Part shown: one piece after another, positions 20,254 to 29,712 of the stretch
Layout: each line of letters starts with the position of its first letter
Position numbering within the stretch: position 1 is the first letter of the stretch
Assembly (NCBI RefSeq): GCF_029428675.1
Contig: NZ_JAJNEL010000001.1
Location: forward strand, 1,736,001 to 1,800,000
Direction of reading: 5' to 3'
From: Streptomyces sp. JH14
Lineage (GTDB): Bacteria; Actinomycetota; Actinomycetes; Streptomycetales; Streptomycetaceae
Length of the DNA: 64,000 nt
The notes under the pieces: model-generated
What the model was told of the DNA's origin: nothing
Seen by the model: only the letters and a program-made list of their open reading frames with translations
Database searches by the model: none
Position numbers and translations under genes: made by a program

Positions 20254-21156
20254 TCAGCCCTTGACGGCTCCGGCGGACATGCCGGTGACCAGGTGGCGCT
20301 GGGCGAAGAGGAAGACCAGCGCCGCGGGTATCGCGATGAGCACGGACGCGGCGGTCATCGGCCCCCACTGGGCTCCGTACTGGTTGACGAACTTCTGCAG
20401 CCCGCCGGCGAGGGTGAGGTTCTCGTCGCCGACCATGAAGGCGGAGGCGTACGCCACCTCGCCCCAGGCGGTGATGAAGGAGTAGAACGCGGTGACGGCG
20501 AGGCCGGGCTTGGCGAGCGGCAGGATCAGCCGCCAGAACGTGCCGAACGGGGTGAGGCCGTCGACCTGCCCCGACTCGTCGATCTCGCGCGGGATGGTGT
20601 CGAAGAAGCCCTTCATCATCCAGGCGCAGAACGGCACCGCGATGGTGAGGTAGGTGATGACGAGGCCGGCGGGCTGGTTGAGCAGACCCAGGCCCGACAT
20701 GATGTTGTAGATCGGCACGATGAGGACGGCGACCGGGAACATCTGGGTGATCAGCAGCGTCCACATCAGCCCGCGCTTGCCGGGGAACCGGAAGCGGCTG
20801 ACGGCGTAGCCGGTGGTGGCGGAGACGAAGACGCCGAGGACGGTGGTGAGGCCGGCGACGACCACGGAGTTGCCGAACCAGGTCAGGAACTCGGTGTCCT
20901 TGATCAGGTTCGTGTAGTTCTCGAAGGTCGTGTCCTTGAAGAAGTCCGTCGTCGTCGCGTACGCGGCGGGCTTCAGCGAGGTCAGCAGGACCCAGAGCAC
21001 GGGGAACACGGCGATCACGGACGCGACGATCAGCGTGAGGTGCAGTCCGGCGGAGGCGAGCGGCGAGCGCTCGCCGCGCAGCCGGACCTTGCGGGCCGAG
21101 TGGCGCGCTGCGGGGGCGGCGGAGCGGCGTGCGGCGCGGGCGGGGGCGGTGGTCAC
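20254..21156 (-). CDS. malG: Maltose/maltodextrin ABC permease MalG
   Basis: A 300-residue inner-membrane protein with six predicted helices. The EAA loop that docks the ATPase is present (EIDESGQVDGLTPFGTFWRL, about residue 197). The GTG at 21156 overlaps the stop of malF by 4 bp, so the two subunits are translationally coupled. No ATPase gene is in the cluster. In Streptomyces such sugar importers share the unlinked ATPase MsiK, so that is the likely energiser. Confidence 0.93.
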   Translation of the reverse strand: MTTAPARAARRSAAPAARHSARKVRLRGERSPLASAGLHLTLIVASVIAVFPVLWVLLTSLKPAAYATTTDFFKDTTFENYTNLIKDTEFLTWFGNSVVVAGLTTVLGVFVSATTGYAVSRFRFPGKRGLMWTLLITQMFPVAVLIVPIYNIMSGLGLLNQPAGLVITYLTIAVPFCAWMMKGFFDTIPREIDESGQVDGLTPFGTFWRLILPLAKPGLAVTAFYSFITAWGEVAYASAFMVGDENLTLAGGLQKFVNQYGAQWGPMTAASVLIAIPAALVFLFAQRHLVTGMSAGAVKG

Positions 21157-22166
21157 CAGGTATCTCCCTGTGTGCGGAGGACTCGCCGGTAGACCGCGGC
21201 GAAGAGCATCAGGAGTACGAGGATCAGCACGCCCCAGGTGGAGGACTGCGCGAAGTCGCGCGGGCTGATCTCGAAGGAGAACTTGTACGCCTGGGTCACC
21301 AGGATCTGGGTGGCCTCACCGGGTCCGCCGCGGGTCAGCAGGAAGATCACCGGGAACATGTTGAACGTCCAGATGGTCGACAGCAGGATCACCGTGGTGG
21401 AGACCGGCCGCAGCCCGGGCAGCGTGATGTGGCGGAACCGCTGCCAGGCGGTGGCGCCGTCCATCTCGGCGGCCTCGTACTGCTCGCTGGGGATGGACTG
21501 CAGGCCGCCCAGCAGGGCGACCATCATGAACGGCACGCCGAGCCACACGTTGACGGCGATGACTGAGAACTTCGCCCAGGTGGGGTCGTTGAGCCACGGT
21601 ATGGAGTCGATGCCCGCACCGGAAAGGATCTTGTTGAGCAGCCCGCGGTCCTCGTTGTAGAGGAAGCGCCAGGCGAAGACGGAGACGAAGCCGGGGATGG
21701 CCCAGGGCAGGATCAGCGCCATCCGATAGGCGGAGCGGCCGGCGATCCGCCGGTTGAGGATGTTGGCGAGGGCCATGCCCAGGGCGAACGTGATGCTCAC
21801 GCAGGCGACCGTCCACACCAGGGTCCACCCGAGCGTGCCGAGGAACTGGTTCCCCGTGAGCGCGTCGGCGTAGTTGTCCAGGCCGACGAACTTGTACGTC
21901 GCGGGCAGGTGGTTGACGCCGATGGACCGTTCGACATTGCGCTCATTGGCGTCGGTCAGCGACAGGTAGACGCCGCGGACCAGCGGGTAGCCGATGATGA
22001 CGCCGATCACGGCGACGACCGGGGCGACCATCGTCCACGCGTACCAGTGGGTCGACAGAGCGCGCCGGAGCCTGCTTCGTGGTGGGGTACCAGTACCGCG
22101 GCTCCGGCCGCGGGCGACATCGTCGCCCGCGGCCGTTGCCACCGACTGGCTGGTGTGGACAGCCAT
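21153..22166 (-). CDS. malF: Maltose/maltodextrin ABC permease MalF
   Basis: A 337-residue permease. A cytoplasmic basic N-terminus is followed by a first helix (WYAMTWVAPVVAVIGVIIGY in outline) and five more, with an EAA loop near SEQYEAAEMDGATAWQRF (about residue 230). The family's usual length is about 310-340, so it is complete. It starts 20 bp after malE and overlaps malG by 4 bp, forming the core of the import operon. Confidence 0.93.
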   Translation of the reverse strand: MAVHTSQSVATAAGDDVARGRSRGTGTPPRSRLRRALSTHWYAWTMVAPVVAVIGVIIGYPLVRGVYLSLTDANERNVERSIGVNHLPATYKFVGLDNYADALTGNQFLGTLGWTLVWTVACVSITFALGMALANILNRRIAGRSAYRMALILPWAIPGFVSVFAWRFLYNEDRGLLNKILSGAGIDSIPWLNDPTWAKFSVIAVNVWLGVPFMMVALLGGLQSIPSEQYEAAEMDGATAWQRFRHITLPGLRPVSTTVILLSTIWTFNMFPVIFLLTRGGPGEATQILVTQAYKFSFEISPRDFAQSSTWGVLILVLLMLFAAVYRRVLRTQGDTW

Positions 22167-22186
22167 CAGTCGGCCTGCCTTTCTGG

Positions 22187-23461
22187 TTACTTCCAGCCCT
22201 TGAGGAGCTTGCGGTAGGAGTCACCGGTGGCCTTGGCGGCCTTCTCCGGCGTGGTCTGGCCGGTCAGGACCTTGGTGTACTCGGTGATGAGCGGGGCGAA
22301 GAGGCTGCCGGTCTCGGGAATCCAGGGACGCTCGACGGCGGTCTCGACGACCGGCTGGAAGAAGCTGACGATCTCGTTGTCGACGACCGCTTCCTCCGAG
22401 TAGGCGGAGGTACGGGTCGGCAGGAGGTTCAGCTCCTTGGTGACCTGGGCCTGGGTCTTCGTGGACGTCATGTAGTCGACGAAGGCGTAGGAGGCGTCGA
22501 GGTTCTTGGAGCCCGCGTAGACGGCCAGGTTGTGACCGCCCTGCGGGGCGCCCTGCGCGGTGGAGCCGGCCGGGACCGGGGCGACGCCCAGGTTGGCCTT
22601 GTCCTGGAACTCCTTGCCGGCGTAGGTGTCGGCGACGGCCCACGGGCCGTTGATCATCATGGCGACCTTGCCGTCCTTGAAGGACGACTGCATGTTCTCC
22701 CAGCCGTCGGTCGCGTCAGTCTTGGCCGCACCGGAGTCGACGAGGTCCTTGACGACCTTCATCGCCTTGACGCCCTCGGGGCTGTCGACGGTGACGGACT
22801 TGGTGGACGCGTCGACGAGGTCGCCGCCCTCGCCGTACAGGAAGGACAGGAACCAGTACGCGTCGTCGCCGCGCAGGTACAGGCCGGTCTTGCCGGTCTT
22901 GTCCTTGATCTTCTTGGAGACGGTCTTCAGCTCGGCGACGGTGGTGGGAACCTCCACGCCGGCCTCCTTGAAGATCTTCTTGTTGTAGAAGATGCCCATG
23001 GAGTCGATGACCTGCGGCACCGCGTATGTCTTGCCGTTGTACTTGGTGGAGGCGGCGGCCTGCTTCAGGAAGTCGTCGGCCTTCTGCAGGGCGGGGGTGC
23101 CGTCCAGCGGCGCGAGGTAGCCGAGGTCCGCGAACTCGGGGGTCCAGGCGACCTCGGAGCGGATCACGTCGGGGGCGCCGGAGCCGGACTGCGCAGCGTT
23201 CTTGAACTTGTTCTGCGCCTCGCCGAAGGGCACGTTGACGTACTTGACGTCGACCTTCGGGTGCTCCTTCTCGAAGCCTTCGGCAATCTTCTTGAAGACC
23301 TTGTCCTCGCTGCCCGCGGTGGACGTGTCCCACCACGTAACGGTCCCGGAGAGCTCGCCGGAGCTCTTGCTCGAGCCGTCGGACTTGTCATCGCTGCCGC
23401 AGGCGGTCGCCGCGAGCGCCAGGGCCGCGACCAGGGCGGTGGCCGTTATGCCACGTCGCAT
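22187..23461 (-). CDS. malE: Maltose/maltodextrin-binding lipoprotein MalE
   Basis: A 424-residue solute-binding protein. The signal peptide ends in a lipobox-like AATAC with the lipidated Cys at residue 21 and a Ser/Asp/Lys-rich tether. The mature protein is a type-I extracellular binding protein with GTVTWWDTST at its start. It captures maltodextrins released by the secreted amylases and delivers them to MalFG. It is the first gene of the operon, divergent from malR, with operator-like GCAAG palindromes in the shared gap. Confidence 0.94.
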   Translation of the reverse strand: MRRGITATALVAALALAATACGSDDKSDGSSKSSGELSGTVTWWDTSTAGSEDKVFKKIAEGFEKEHPKVDVKYVNVPFGEAQNKFKNAAQSGSGAPDVIRSEVAWTPEFADLGYLAPLDGTPALQKADDFLKQAAASTKYNGKTYAVPQVIDSMGIFYNKKIFKEAGVEVPTTVAELKTVSKKIKDKTGKTGLYLRGDDAYWFLSFLYGEGGDLVDASTKSVTVDSPEGVKAMKVVKDLVDSGAAKTDATDGWENMQSSFKDGKVAMMINGPWAVADTYAGKEFQDKANLGVAPVPAGSTAQGAPQGGHNLAVYAGSKNLDASYAFVDYMTSTKTQAQVTKELNLLPTRTSAYSEEAVVDNEIVSFFQPVVETAVERPWIPETGSLFAPLITEYTKVLTGQTTPEKAAKATGDSYRKLLKGWK

Positions 23462-23543
23462 CTGAACTCCTTCAACTGCCGTACCGCTCCGTCGCGGCGC
23501 CGGGTCGACGAGAACGTAACAAGGATGAAAGACGACCGAAAGA

Positions 23544-23565
23544 CTTTGCGGAAGATTTCTGCAAG
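23544..23565. promoter_or_regulatory. MalR-type operator upstream of malE
   Basis: CTTTGC (23544-23549) and GCAAG (23561-23565) form inverted half-sites about 85-105 bp upstream of the malE start, the correct place for an operator over the malE promoter. Spacing and half-site resemble the amlB sites. Confidence 0.6.
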
Positions 23566-23702
23566 CTTCGCCGATCGTTACATTTGCGTGTCCTCACGGT
23601 AGCCGTCAAGCCTCTTGACGGAACCGCCCCGCCCCTGGCAGGAGAGGGCGCAGGCCATGATTTCACGGTGCGACGATCCGATCGCGGTGCGCACATCGGA
23701 CT

Positions 23703-23728
23703 CCGCAAGGGCTTGCAAGATGTTGCGG
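23703..23728. promoter_or_regulatory. MalR-type operator between malE and malR
   Basis: Contains CTTGCAAG (23712-23719) flanked by CCGCAAGG and TTGCGG. Positions 23705-23728 align with the amlB distal site (17144-17169). The site lies about 130 bp upstream of the malR start and could repress both divergent promoters, giving autoregulation. Confidence 0.7.
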
Positions 23729-23855
23729 CGGCGCTGCCGGGGAAACCGGCGCCCGTCCCTGCCGCCGGTCACCGCCACCCCCCGGAGAGCACAGCAGTCG
23801 CCCGATTCCCGTGCATGGTGGGCAATCCGACATACGCCCGGTACAGTCCACTCCC

Positions 23856-24923
23856 ATGACCGCACGGCTTGCCGATATCGCAATTCAGGCGGGGGTCAGC
23901 GAAGCTACGGTCAGCCGCGTACTGAACGGCAAGCCAGGTGTTGCTGCAGCCACCCGCGAATCCGTCCTCGCCGCGCTCGACGTTCTCGGCTACGAACGGC
24001 CGGTACGGCTGCGCAGGCGCAGCGCGGGGCTGGTCGGGCTGATCACGCCCGAGCTGGAGAACCCCATCTTCCCGGCGCTCGCCCAGGTCATCGGCCAGGC
24101 GCTGACGCGGCAGGGCTACACGCCGGTGCTGGCGACGCAGACCCCCGGTGGTTCCACCGAGGACGAACTCACCGAGATGCTCGTCGACCGTGGCGTCTCC
24201 GGCATCATCTTCGTCTCAGGCCTGCATGCCGACACCTCGGCCGACATGCAGCGGTACGAGCAACTGCGCGCCCAGGGCGTGCCCTTCGTCCTGGTCAACG
24301 GTTTCTCCCCGAAGGTGCAGGCGCCCTTCATCTCCCCCGACGACCGGGCGGCGATGCGGCTCGCGGTGACACACCTGGTCTCGCTCGGCCATCAGCGGAT
24401 CGGTCTCGCGGTCGGGCCCAAGCGCTTCGTCCCCGTGCTCCGCAAGATCGAGGGCTTCCGCTCCACCGTGCAGGAGCAGTTGAACCTCACCTCGGACGAG
24501 GTGGAGGTGCTGATCCAGCACTCGCTGTTCACCCTGGAGGGCGGCCAGGCGGCCGCCTCGGCGCTGATAGAGCGCGGGTGCACGGCGGTGGTGTGCGCGA
24601 GCGACATGATGGCGCTCGGTGCGATCCGGGCGGCGCGACGGCTGTCGATGGAGGTGCCGCGCGATCTGTCGGTCGTCGGCTACGACGATTCGCCGCTCAT
24701 AGCGTTCACCGATCCGCCGCTCACCACGATCCGCCAGCCGGTGACGGCGATGGGCCAGGCCGCGGTGCGTACCCTCCTCGAGGAGATCGGTGGCACACCG
24801 GCCCCGCACAGCGAGTTCGTCTTCATGCCGGAACTGGTGGTCCGCGGCTCCACGGCCGCGGGCCCCGGGCCCGACCCGGCCGCCGCAATCCCTACGGAAT
24901 CAGGGTCGCACGCCCGCCCGTAG
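23856..24923 (+). CDS. malR: Maltose operon repressor MalR
   Basis: A 355-residue LacI-family regulator with the HTH at the extreme N-terminus (MTARLADIAIQAGVSEATVS), the hinge helix and a sugar-sensing core. The ATG at 23856 places the HTH in the standard position. It is divergent from malEFG, which matches the S. coelicolor malR arrangement, where the protein represses malEFG and amylase genes until maltose or maltotriose is present. A short inverted repeat (CCCTACGG / CCGTAGGG) spans its stop codon and may act as a weak terminator. Confidence 0.93.
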   Translation: MTARLADIAIQAGVSEATVSRVLNGKPGVAAATRESVLAALDVLGYERPVRLRRRSAGLVGLITPELENPIFPALAQVIGQALTRQGYTPVLATQTPGGSTEDELTEMLVDRGVSGIIFVSGLHADTSADMQRYEQLRAQGVPFVLVNGFSPKVQAPFISPDDRAAMRLAVTHLVSLGHQRIGLAVGPKRFVPVLRKIEGFRSTVQEQLNLTSDEVEVLIQHSLFTLEGGQAAASALIERGCTAVVCASDMMALGAIRAARRLSMEVPRDLSVVGYDDSPLIAFTDPPLTTIRQPVTAMGQAAVRTLLEEIGGTPAPHSEFVFMPELVVRGSTAAGPGPDPAAAIPTESGSHARP

Positions 24924-24997
24924 GGTGCATGATGTGCAGCCGGCACCCGATCGGAGGATGATCGGGCAAAGGCACGTATCTGGCAGGATCTACGCCT

Positions 24998-25933
24998 ATG
25001 GGTGAGTTGAGCGTGAAGTCACAGGAAGGCCGAACGGCGGCCACCCCGTCACCCATCCAGGACGAGGCGGACCCCGCGGCGAAGCGGGACAGGCTGGCGA
25101 CGTTGCGTTCGCTGCGGTCGCCCCGTCGGCCACGCGTGTGGTTCGAAGTCCTGCTGATCGCGGTCAGTTACTGGCTCTACTCGCTGGTGCGCAATGCGGT
25201 CCCCGAGCAGAAGGCCGCCGCCCTCAGCAACGCCGACCGGCTCTGGTCGGCGGAGAGGATTCTGGGCATCGCCGTCGAGCAGTCGGTCAACCACGCCGTG
25301 AACTCCGTGACATGGCTGATCGTCTCGATGAACTACTACTACGCGACACTGCACTTCATCGTCACCATCGGTGTGCTGGTGTGGCTGTTCCGTTTCCATC
25401 CCGGCCGTTACGCCGCTGCGCGTCTGGTGCTGTTCGCGACCACCGGCGTCGCGCTGCTCGGGTACTACCTGTATCCGCTGGCGCCGCCGCGTCTGATGAA
25501 CGGCGGGCACTTCATCGACACCGTGCTGGTGCACCACACCTGGGGTTCGATGGCCTCGGGCAACTTCAAGAACATGTCGAACCAGTACGCGGCGATGCCG
25601 TCGATGCATATCGGCTGGTCGCTGTGGTGCGGCCTGACCGTCTTCGCACTGGCTTCGGCGCCCTGGGCCCGTATCGCCGGACTGCTCTACCCGACGGTCA
25701 CCCTGGTCGTGATCGTGTCGACCGCGAACCACTTCTGGCTGGACGCGGTGGGCGGCATGGCCTGCCTGGCGTTCGGGTACGCGGTGTCGTACGCCTGGTA
25801 CGGGGCGCTGCCGCACCACCTCCAGAAGCGGGTCGCACCGCCCGCGCGGGCCAGACTCTCGGCTCTCGGCCCGGGCGGGCCGGTCCAGGTCCGCCGGCCG
25901 GCCACGGCCACCGAGGCACCCGCGCGTCGGTGA
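24998..25933 (+). CDS. PAP2-superfamily membrane protein
   Basis: A 311-residue multi-spanning protein of the PAP2_3/inositolphosphotransferase-like type. About six hydrophobic helices carry the three motifs YPLAPPRLM, AAMPSMHIGWSLW and TANHFWLDAVGG, of which the SMH His and the HFWLD His/Asp are the expected phosphotransfer residues. Members act on lipid phosphates or transfer phosphoinositol head groups in the membrane. The exact substrate cannot be read from sequence. The C-terminal 40 residues are Pro/Ala/Arg-rich and cytoplasmic. It lies between malR and glnE. Confidence 0.85.
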   Translation: MGELSVKSQEGRTAATPSPIQDEADPAAKRDRLATLRSLRSPRRPRVWFEVLLIAVSYWLYSLVRNAVPEQKAAALSNADRLWSAERILGIAVEQSVNHAVNSVTWLIVSMNYYYATLHFIVTIGVLVWLFRFHPGRYAAARLVLFATTGVALLGYYLYPLAPPRLMNGGHFIDTVLVHHTWGSMASGNFKNMSNQYAAMPSMHIGWSLWCGLTVFALASAPWARIAGLLYPTVTLVVIVSTANHFWLDAVGGMACLAFGYAVSYAWYGALPHHLQKRVAPPARARLSALGPGGPVQVRRPATATEAPARR

Positions 25934-26017
25934 GCGCCCCGCTGGGGGCCGGGCGCCGAAGACCCCGGACCGGACTGCGTTGCCCGTGCGGGGCCGCCGC
26001 GCGGAGGATCCACGCCG

Positions 26018-29008
26018 TCACGCCCCGTAGAACCGCTCCTCCACCACCGCCCGCGCCCGTCGGGTGATCCGCCGGTAGTCGTCGAGCATGTCGCCCACGT
26101 GCCCAGGTTCGTACCCTAGGTAGCGGCCCACGGCCGTCAGCTCGCGCGGGCCCGACGGGAACGTGTCGCCGGGGCGGCCGCGTACCAGCATCACCGCGTT
26201 GCGGACCCGGGTCGCCAGCACCCACGCCTCGTCCAGGGTCTGCGCGTCCTCGGTCGGGATCAGTTCCGCCGCGCACGCCGCGGCCAGTGCCTCCCTGGTG
26301 CGGGTCGTGCGCAGGCCCGGCTCCGCCCAGCCGTGCTGCATCTGCATCAGCTGGACCGTCCACTCGACGTCGCTGAGCCCGCCGCGCCCCAGCTTGGTGT
26401 GGAGCGTCGGGTCGGCGCCGCGCGGCATCCGTTCGGACTCCATGCGGGCCTTGAGGCGGCGGATCTCGCGGACCGCGTCCTCGCCGAGTCCTTCCATGGG
26501 GTAGCGCAGCGGGTCGATCAGTGCGACGAAGTCGCGGCCGAGGTCCTCGTCGCCGGCCATCGGTTCGGCACGCAGCAGGGCCTGGCTCTCCCAGACCAGC
26601 GACCACCGGCGGTAGTACGCCTCGTACGACTTCAAGGTGCGCACCAGCGGTCCGCTCTTGCCCTCGGGCCGCAGATCCGCGTCGATGATCAGCGGCGGAT
26701 CGGCGGTGGGCAGCTGCAGCAGCCTGCGCATCTCGGCGACGAGGGTGTTGGCGGCCCGGGCGGCCTCCTGTTCGTCGACGCCCTCGCGCGGTGCGTGCAC
26801 GAACAGGACGTCGGCGTCGGAACCGTAACCGAGTTCATGACCGCCGAAGCGGCCCATGCCGATGACCGCGAACCGGGTGGGGAGGGTGTCGCCCCACTGT
26901 TCGCGTACGGCGGCGCGCAGGGCGCCGGCGATCGTGACGGCGTTCAGGTCGGTGACCGCGTTGCCGACCTGGTCGACGAGCGCGCCGTGGTCGGTCTCGG
27001 CGGGACTCTCCTCGGTGCCGTACGAGCCGATGAGGTCCGCGGCCGTCGTGCGGAACAGTTCGCGCCGGCGCACCCCGCGGACCACCGCGACCGCGGACTC
27101 GGCGTCGTCCGCCCGCCCCACCGCGGCCAGCACCTCCTGCTCCAGATGGCTGTGGCTGCGCGGAGTGAGCCCCTGCGGGTCGCCGAGGATCGCCACCGCT
27201 TCGGGGGCCCTCAGCAGCAGGTCGGGGGCGAGCCGGCCGGCCGACAGGACGCGGGCGAGGTTCTCCGCGGCCGCGCCCTCGTCGCGCAGCAGCCGCAGGT
27301 ACCAGGGGGTCTTGCCGAGCGCGTCGGACACCTTGCGGAAACCGAGGAGCCCGGCGTCCGGGTCGGCGGAGTCCGCGAACCAGCCGAGCAGCACCGGCAG
27401 CAGGGTGCGCTGGATGGCGGCCTTGCGGGACACCCCGGACGACAGCGCCTCCAGGTGCCGGAGCGCGGCGGCCGGATCGGCGTACCCGAGCGCTTCGAGG
27501 CGGACCCCGGCGGCCTTCGGGCTGAGCCGCGTCTCGCCGGGCGCGAGCTGGGCGACCGCGTCCAGCAGCGGCCGGTAGAACAGCTTCTCGTGCAGCCGCC
27601 GCACCACGGACGCGTGCCGCCGCCACGCCTGGTTGAGCTCGGTGATCGGGTCCGCGCGCATCCCCAGGGAACGCCCGAGCCGGCGCAGGCCCGGTTCGTC
27701 CTGGGGTACGAGGTGGGTGCGGCGCAGCCGGTACAGCTGGATGCGGTGCTCCATGGCGCGCAGGAAGCGGTACGCGTCGTCGAGCTGCGCGGCGTCCACC
27801 CGCCCGACGTAACCGCCTTCGGCGAGCGCCCGCAGGGCCTCCAGGGTCGAGCCGCTGTGCAGGGAGACGTCGCTGCGGCCGTGCACGAGCTGGAGCAGCT
27901 GTACGGCGAACTCGACGTCCCGCAGTCCGCCGGGTCCCAGCTTGATCTCCCGGTCGACCCGGTCCGCGGGGATGTTGTCGATGACGCGGCGGCGCATCTT
28001 CTGTACGTCGCCGACGAAGTTCTCCCGGTCCGCGGCCTGCCACACCAGCGGTGAGACGGCGTCGACGTACTCGGCGCCCAGCTCGGGGTCGCCGGCCACC
28101 GGCCGGGCCTTGAGCAGTGCCTGGAACTCCCAGGTCTTGGCCCAGCGCTGGTAGTACGCCAGATGCGAGGACAGCGTGCGCACGAGGGGCCCGTTGCGGC
28201 CCTCCGGGCGGAGGTTGGCGTCGACCGGCCAGATGGTGCCCTCGACGGTCGTGTCCGAACAGATCCGCATCATGTGCGCGGCCAGCCGGGTGGCACCCTG
28301 CACGCCCTTGCTCTCCTCGGCGCCGTCCAACGGTTCCGCCACGAAGATGACGTCGACGTCGGAGACGTAGTTCAGTTCGTGGCCGCCGCACTTGCCCATC
28401 GCGATGACCGCGAGCCGGCACACAGCGGCGTCCTCGGGTGCGGCCGTGCGCGCGATGGCGAGCGCGGCCCGCAGCGTCGCGGTCGCCAGATCGGCGAGCT
28501 CGGCGGCCGTCTCGGCGACGTCCGTCGTACCGCACACATCGCGGGCCGCTATGGCCAGCAGGCACCGGCGGTAGGCGACGCGCAGCGAGTCGGGGTCGTC
28601 GGCCTCGGCGAGTTCGTGCTCGAACTCGGCCACCCCGGGATGCAGATCGGTGGCCTCGTACGTGACGAGCGCATGCCAGTCGCGGGGGTGCCGTGCCAGG
28701 TGGTCGCCGAGCGCCTCGGACGCCCCGAGCACCCCGAGCAGCCGGTCGCGCAGCGGCTTGGCGGTGATGAGCGTGTCCAGGAGGGTCTGCCGCTCGGCGG
28801 CGTCCTCGGCCTCCACCAGACGGACCAGCCCCTGCAGCGCAAGATCGGGGTCCGCGGTCGCGCCGAGCGCGTCGAGCAGGACCGGATCGGTGCGCACGGA
28901 CGACAGAGCCGGCAGGTCGAGCAGCCGTTCCGCGGCGGAGGGATCGGTGAAACCGTGCCGTAGCAGTCGGGTGAACGTACTGCTCCTGCGCCCCGGCACC
29001 GTCGTCAT
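26018..29008 (-). CDS. glnE: Glutamine synthetase adenylyltransferase/deadenylase GlnE
   Basis: A 996-residue bifunctional regulator of glutamine synthetase I, which attaches and removes AMP. Two nucleotidyltransferase modules are visible: the N-terminal one with AMGKCGGHELNYVSDVDV (about residue 210) and the C-terminal one with GMGRFGGHELGYGSDADV (about residue 720), each carrying the paired Asp ligands for Mg. Helical linker and PII-sensing-type domains lie between them. The ATG at 29008 starts MTTVPGRRSS and gives the family's usual length of about 1000. The gene stands alone, divergent from the PNPOx-fold gene. Confidence 0.95.
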   Translation of the reverse strand: MTTVPGRRSSTFTRLLRHGFTDPSAAERLLDLPALSSVRTDPVLLDALGATADPDLALQGLVRLVEAEDAAERQTLLDTLITAKPLRDRLLGVLGASEALGDHLARHPRDWHALVTYEATDLHPGVAEFEHELAEADDPDSLRVAYRRCLLAIAARDVCGTTDVAETAAELADLATATLRAALAIARTAAPEDAAVCRLAVIAMGKCGGHELNYVSDVDVIFVAEPLDGAEESKGVQGATRLAAHMMRICSDTTVEGTIWPVDANLRPEGRNGPLVRTLSSHLAYYQRWAKTWEFQALLKARPVAGDPELGAEYVDAVSPLVWQAADRENFVGDVQKMRRRVIDNIPADRVDREIKLGPGGLRDVEFAVQLLQLVHGRSDVSLHSGSTLEALRALAEGGYVGRVDAAQLDDAYRFLRAMEHRIQLYRLRRTHLVPQDEPGLRRLGRSLGMRADPITELNQAWRRHASVVRRLHEKLFYRPLLDAVAQLAPGETRLSPKAAGVRLEALGYADPAAALRHLEALSSGVSRKAAIQRTLLPVLLGWFADSADPDAGLLGFRKVSDALGKTPWYLRLLRDEGAAAENLARVLSAGRLAPDLLLRAPEAVAILGDPQGLTPRSHSHLEQEVLAAVGRADDAESAVAVVRGVRRRELFRTTAADLIGSYGTEESPAETDHGALVDQVGNAVTDLNAVTIAGALRAAVREQWGDTLPTRFAVIGMGRFGGHELGYGSDADVLFVHAPREGVDEQEAARAANTLVAEMRRLLQLPTADPPLIIDADLRPEGKSGPLVRTLKSYEAYYRRWSLVWESQALLRAEPMAGDEDLGRDFVALIDPLRYPMEGLGEDAVREIRRLKARMESERMPRGADPTLHTKLGRGGLSDVEWTVQLMQMQHGWAEPGLRTTRTREALAAACAAELIPTEDAQTLDEAWVLATRVRNAVMLVRGRPGDTFPSGPRELTAVGRYLGYEPGHVGDMLDDYRRITRRARAVVEERFYGA

Positions 29009-29144
29009 CCGTGCTCTCCTGCTCGCCGCCCGATCACTGTCCAGCCCTTCGAGCCTAGCCCCGCACCGATGAATTCGGAGCGGGTGCACGGTCCGCACTT
29101 CGCAGGCACGATCGTTTTCAGGACCCGCACAGGAGGGCGTCACC

Positions 29145-29660
29145 ATGTCCGCAGACGCACCCGTCGCCGAGCTGCACCCCGACTACAGCGACAGGGCCGC
29201 GACCGCCCGTCCGTGGTCGGAGGCGGTCGCCGTGCTCACCCGGGCGGAACTGTTCTGGCTGTCCACGGTCCGCCCGGACGGCCGCCCGCATGTCACGCCG
29301 CTGATCGGGCTCTGGTCGGACGGTGCGCTGCACTTCTGCACGGGCCCGTCCGAGCGCAAGGCGCGCAACCTGGCGAAGAACCCGGAGGTCGTGGTGACCA
29401 CCGGTGACAACACGCTGACCCACGGGTTCGACGTGGTGGTCGAGGGCCGGGCGCACCGCGTGACGGACGAGACCCGGCTGACGCGGCTGGCCGAGCTCTG
29501 GGAGGCGAAGTACGGGGCGGACTGGCACTTCGAGGTCCACGCCGGTGCGTTCGCCAACGGTGCGGGCGGCCGCGCCGACGTGTTCCGGGTGGCGCCGCGC
29601 ACGGCGTTCGGCTTCGGCAAGGGCGAACCGTACAGCCAGACCCGCTGGCGCTTCACCTGA
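29145..29660 (+). CDS. Pyridoxamine 5'-phosphate oxidase-fold protein
   Basis: A 171-residue split-barrel flavin- or F420-binding-type protein. The segment AELFWLSTVRPDGRPHVTPL followed by KARNLAKNPEVVVTTG is typical of PNPOx-like and F420-dependent reductases. AGGAGG stands at a good distance before the ATG at 29145. It diverges from glnE and is closed by a very strong hairpin immediately downstream. The substrate is unknown. Confidence 0.85.
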   Translation: MSADAPVAELHPDYSDRAATARPWSEAVAVLTRAELFWLSTVRPDGRPHVTPLIGLWSDGALHFCTGPSERKARNLAKNPEVVVTTGDNTLTHGFDVVVEGRAHRVTDETRLTRLAELWEAKYGADWHFEVHAGAFANGAGGRADVFRVAPRTAFGFGKGEPYSQTRWRFT

Positions 29661-29673
29661 CCGCCGGCGGCCG

Positions 29674-29712
29674 GGCAGGTGAACCGCCCGGCCGCCGGGC
29701 GGTTCACCTGCC
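29674..29712. terminator. Bidirectional terminator between convergent genes
   Basis: A perfect 19-bp inverted repeat (29674-29692 and 29694-29712) with a one-base centre. It serves the PNPOx gene and the convergent methyltransferase gene, and its right arm overlaps the last codons of the latter. Confidence 0.85.

Noticed and set aside
26333..28054. Plus-strand frame opposite glnE
   Set aside because: Composition is that of an antisense shadow; glnE motifs are complete on the other strand.
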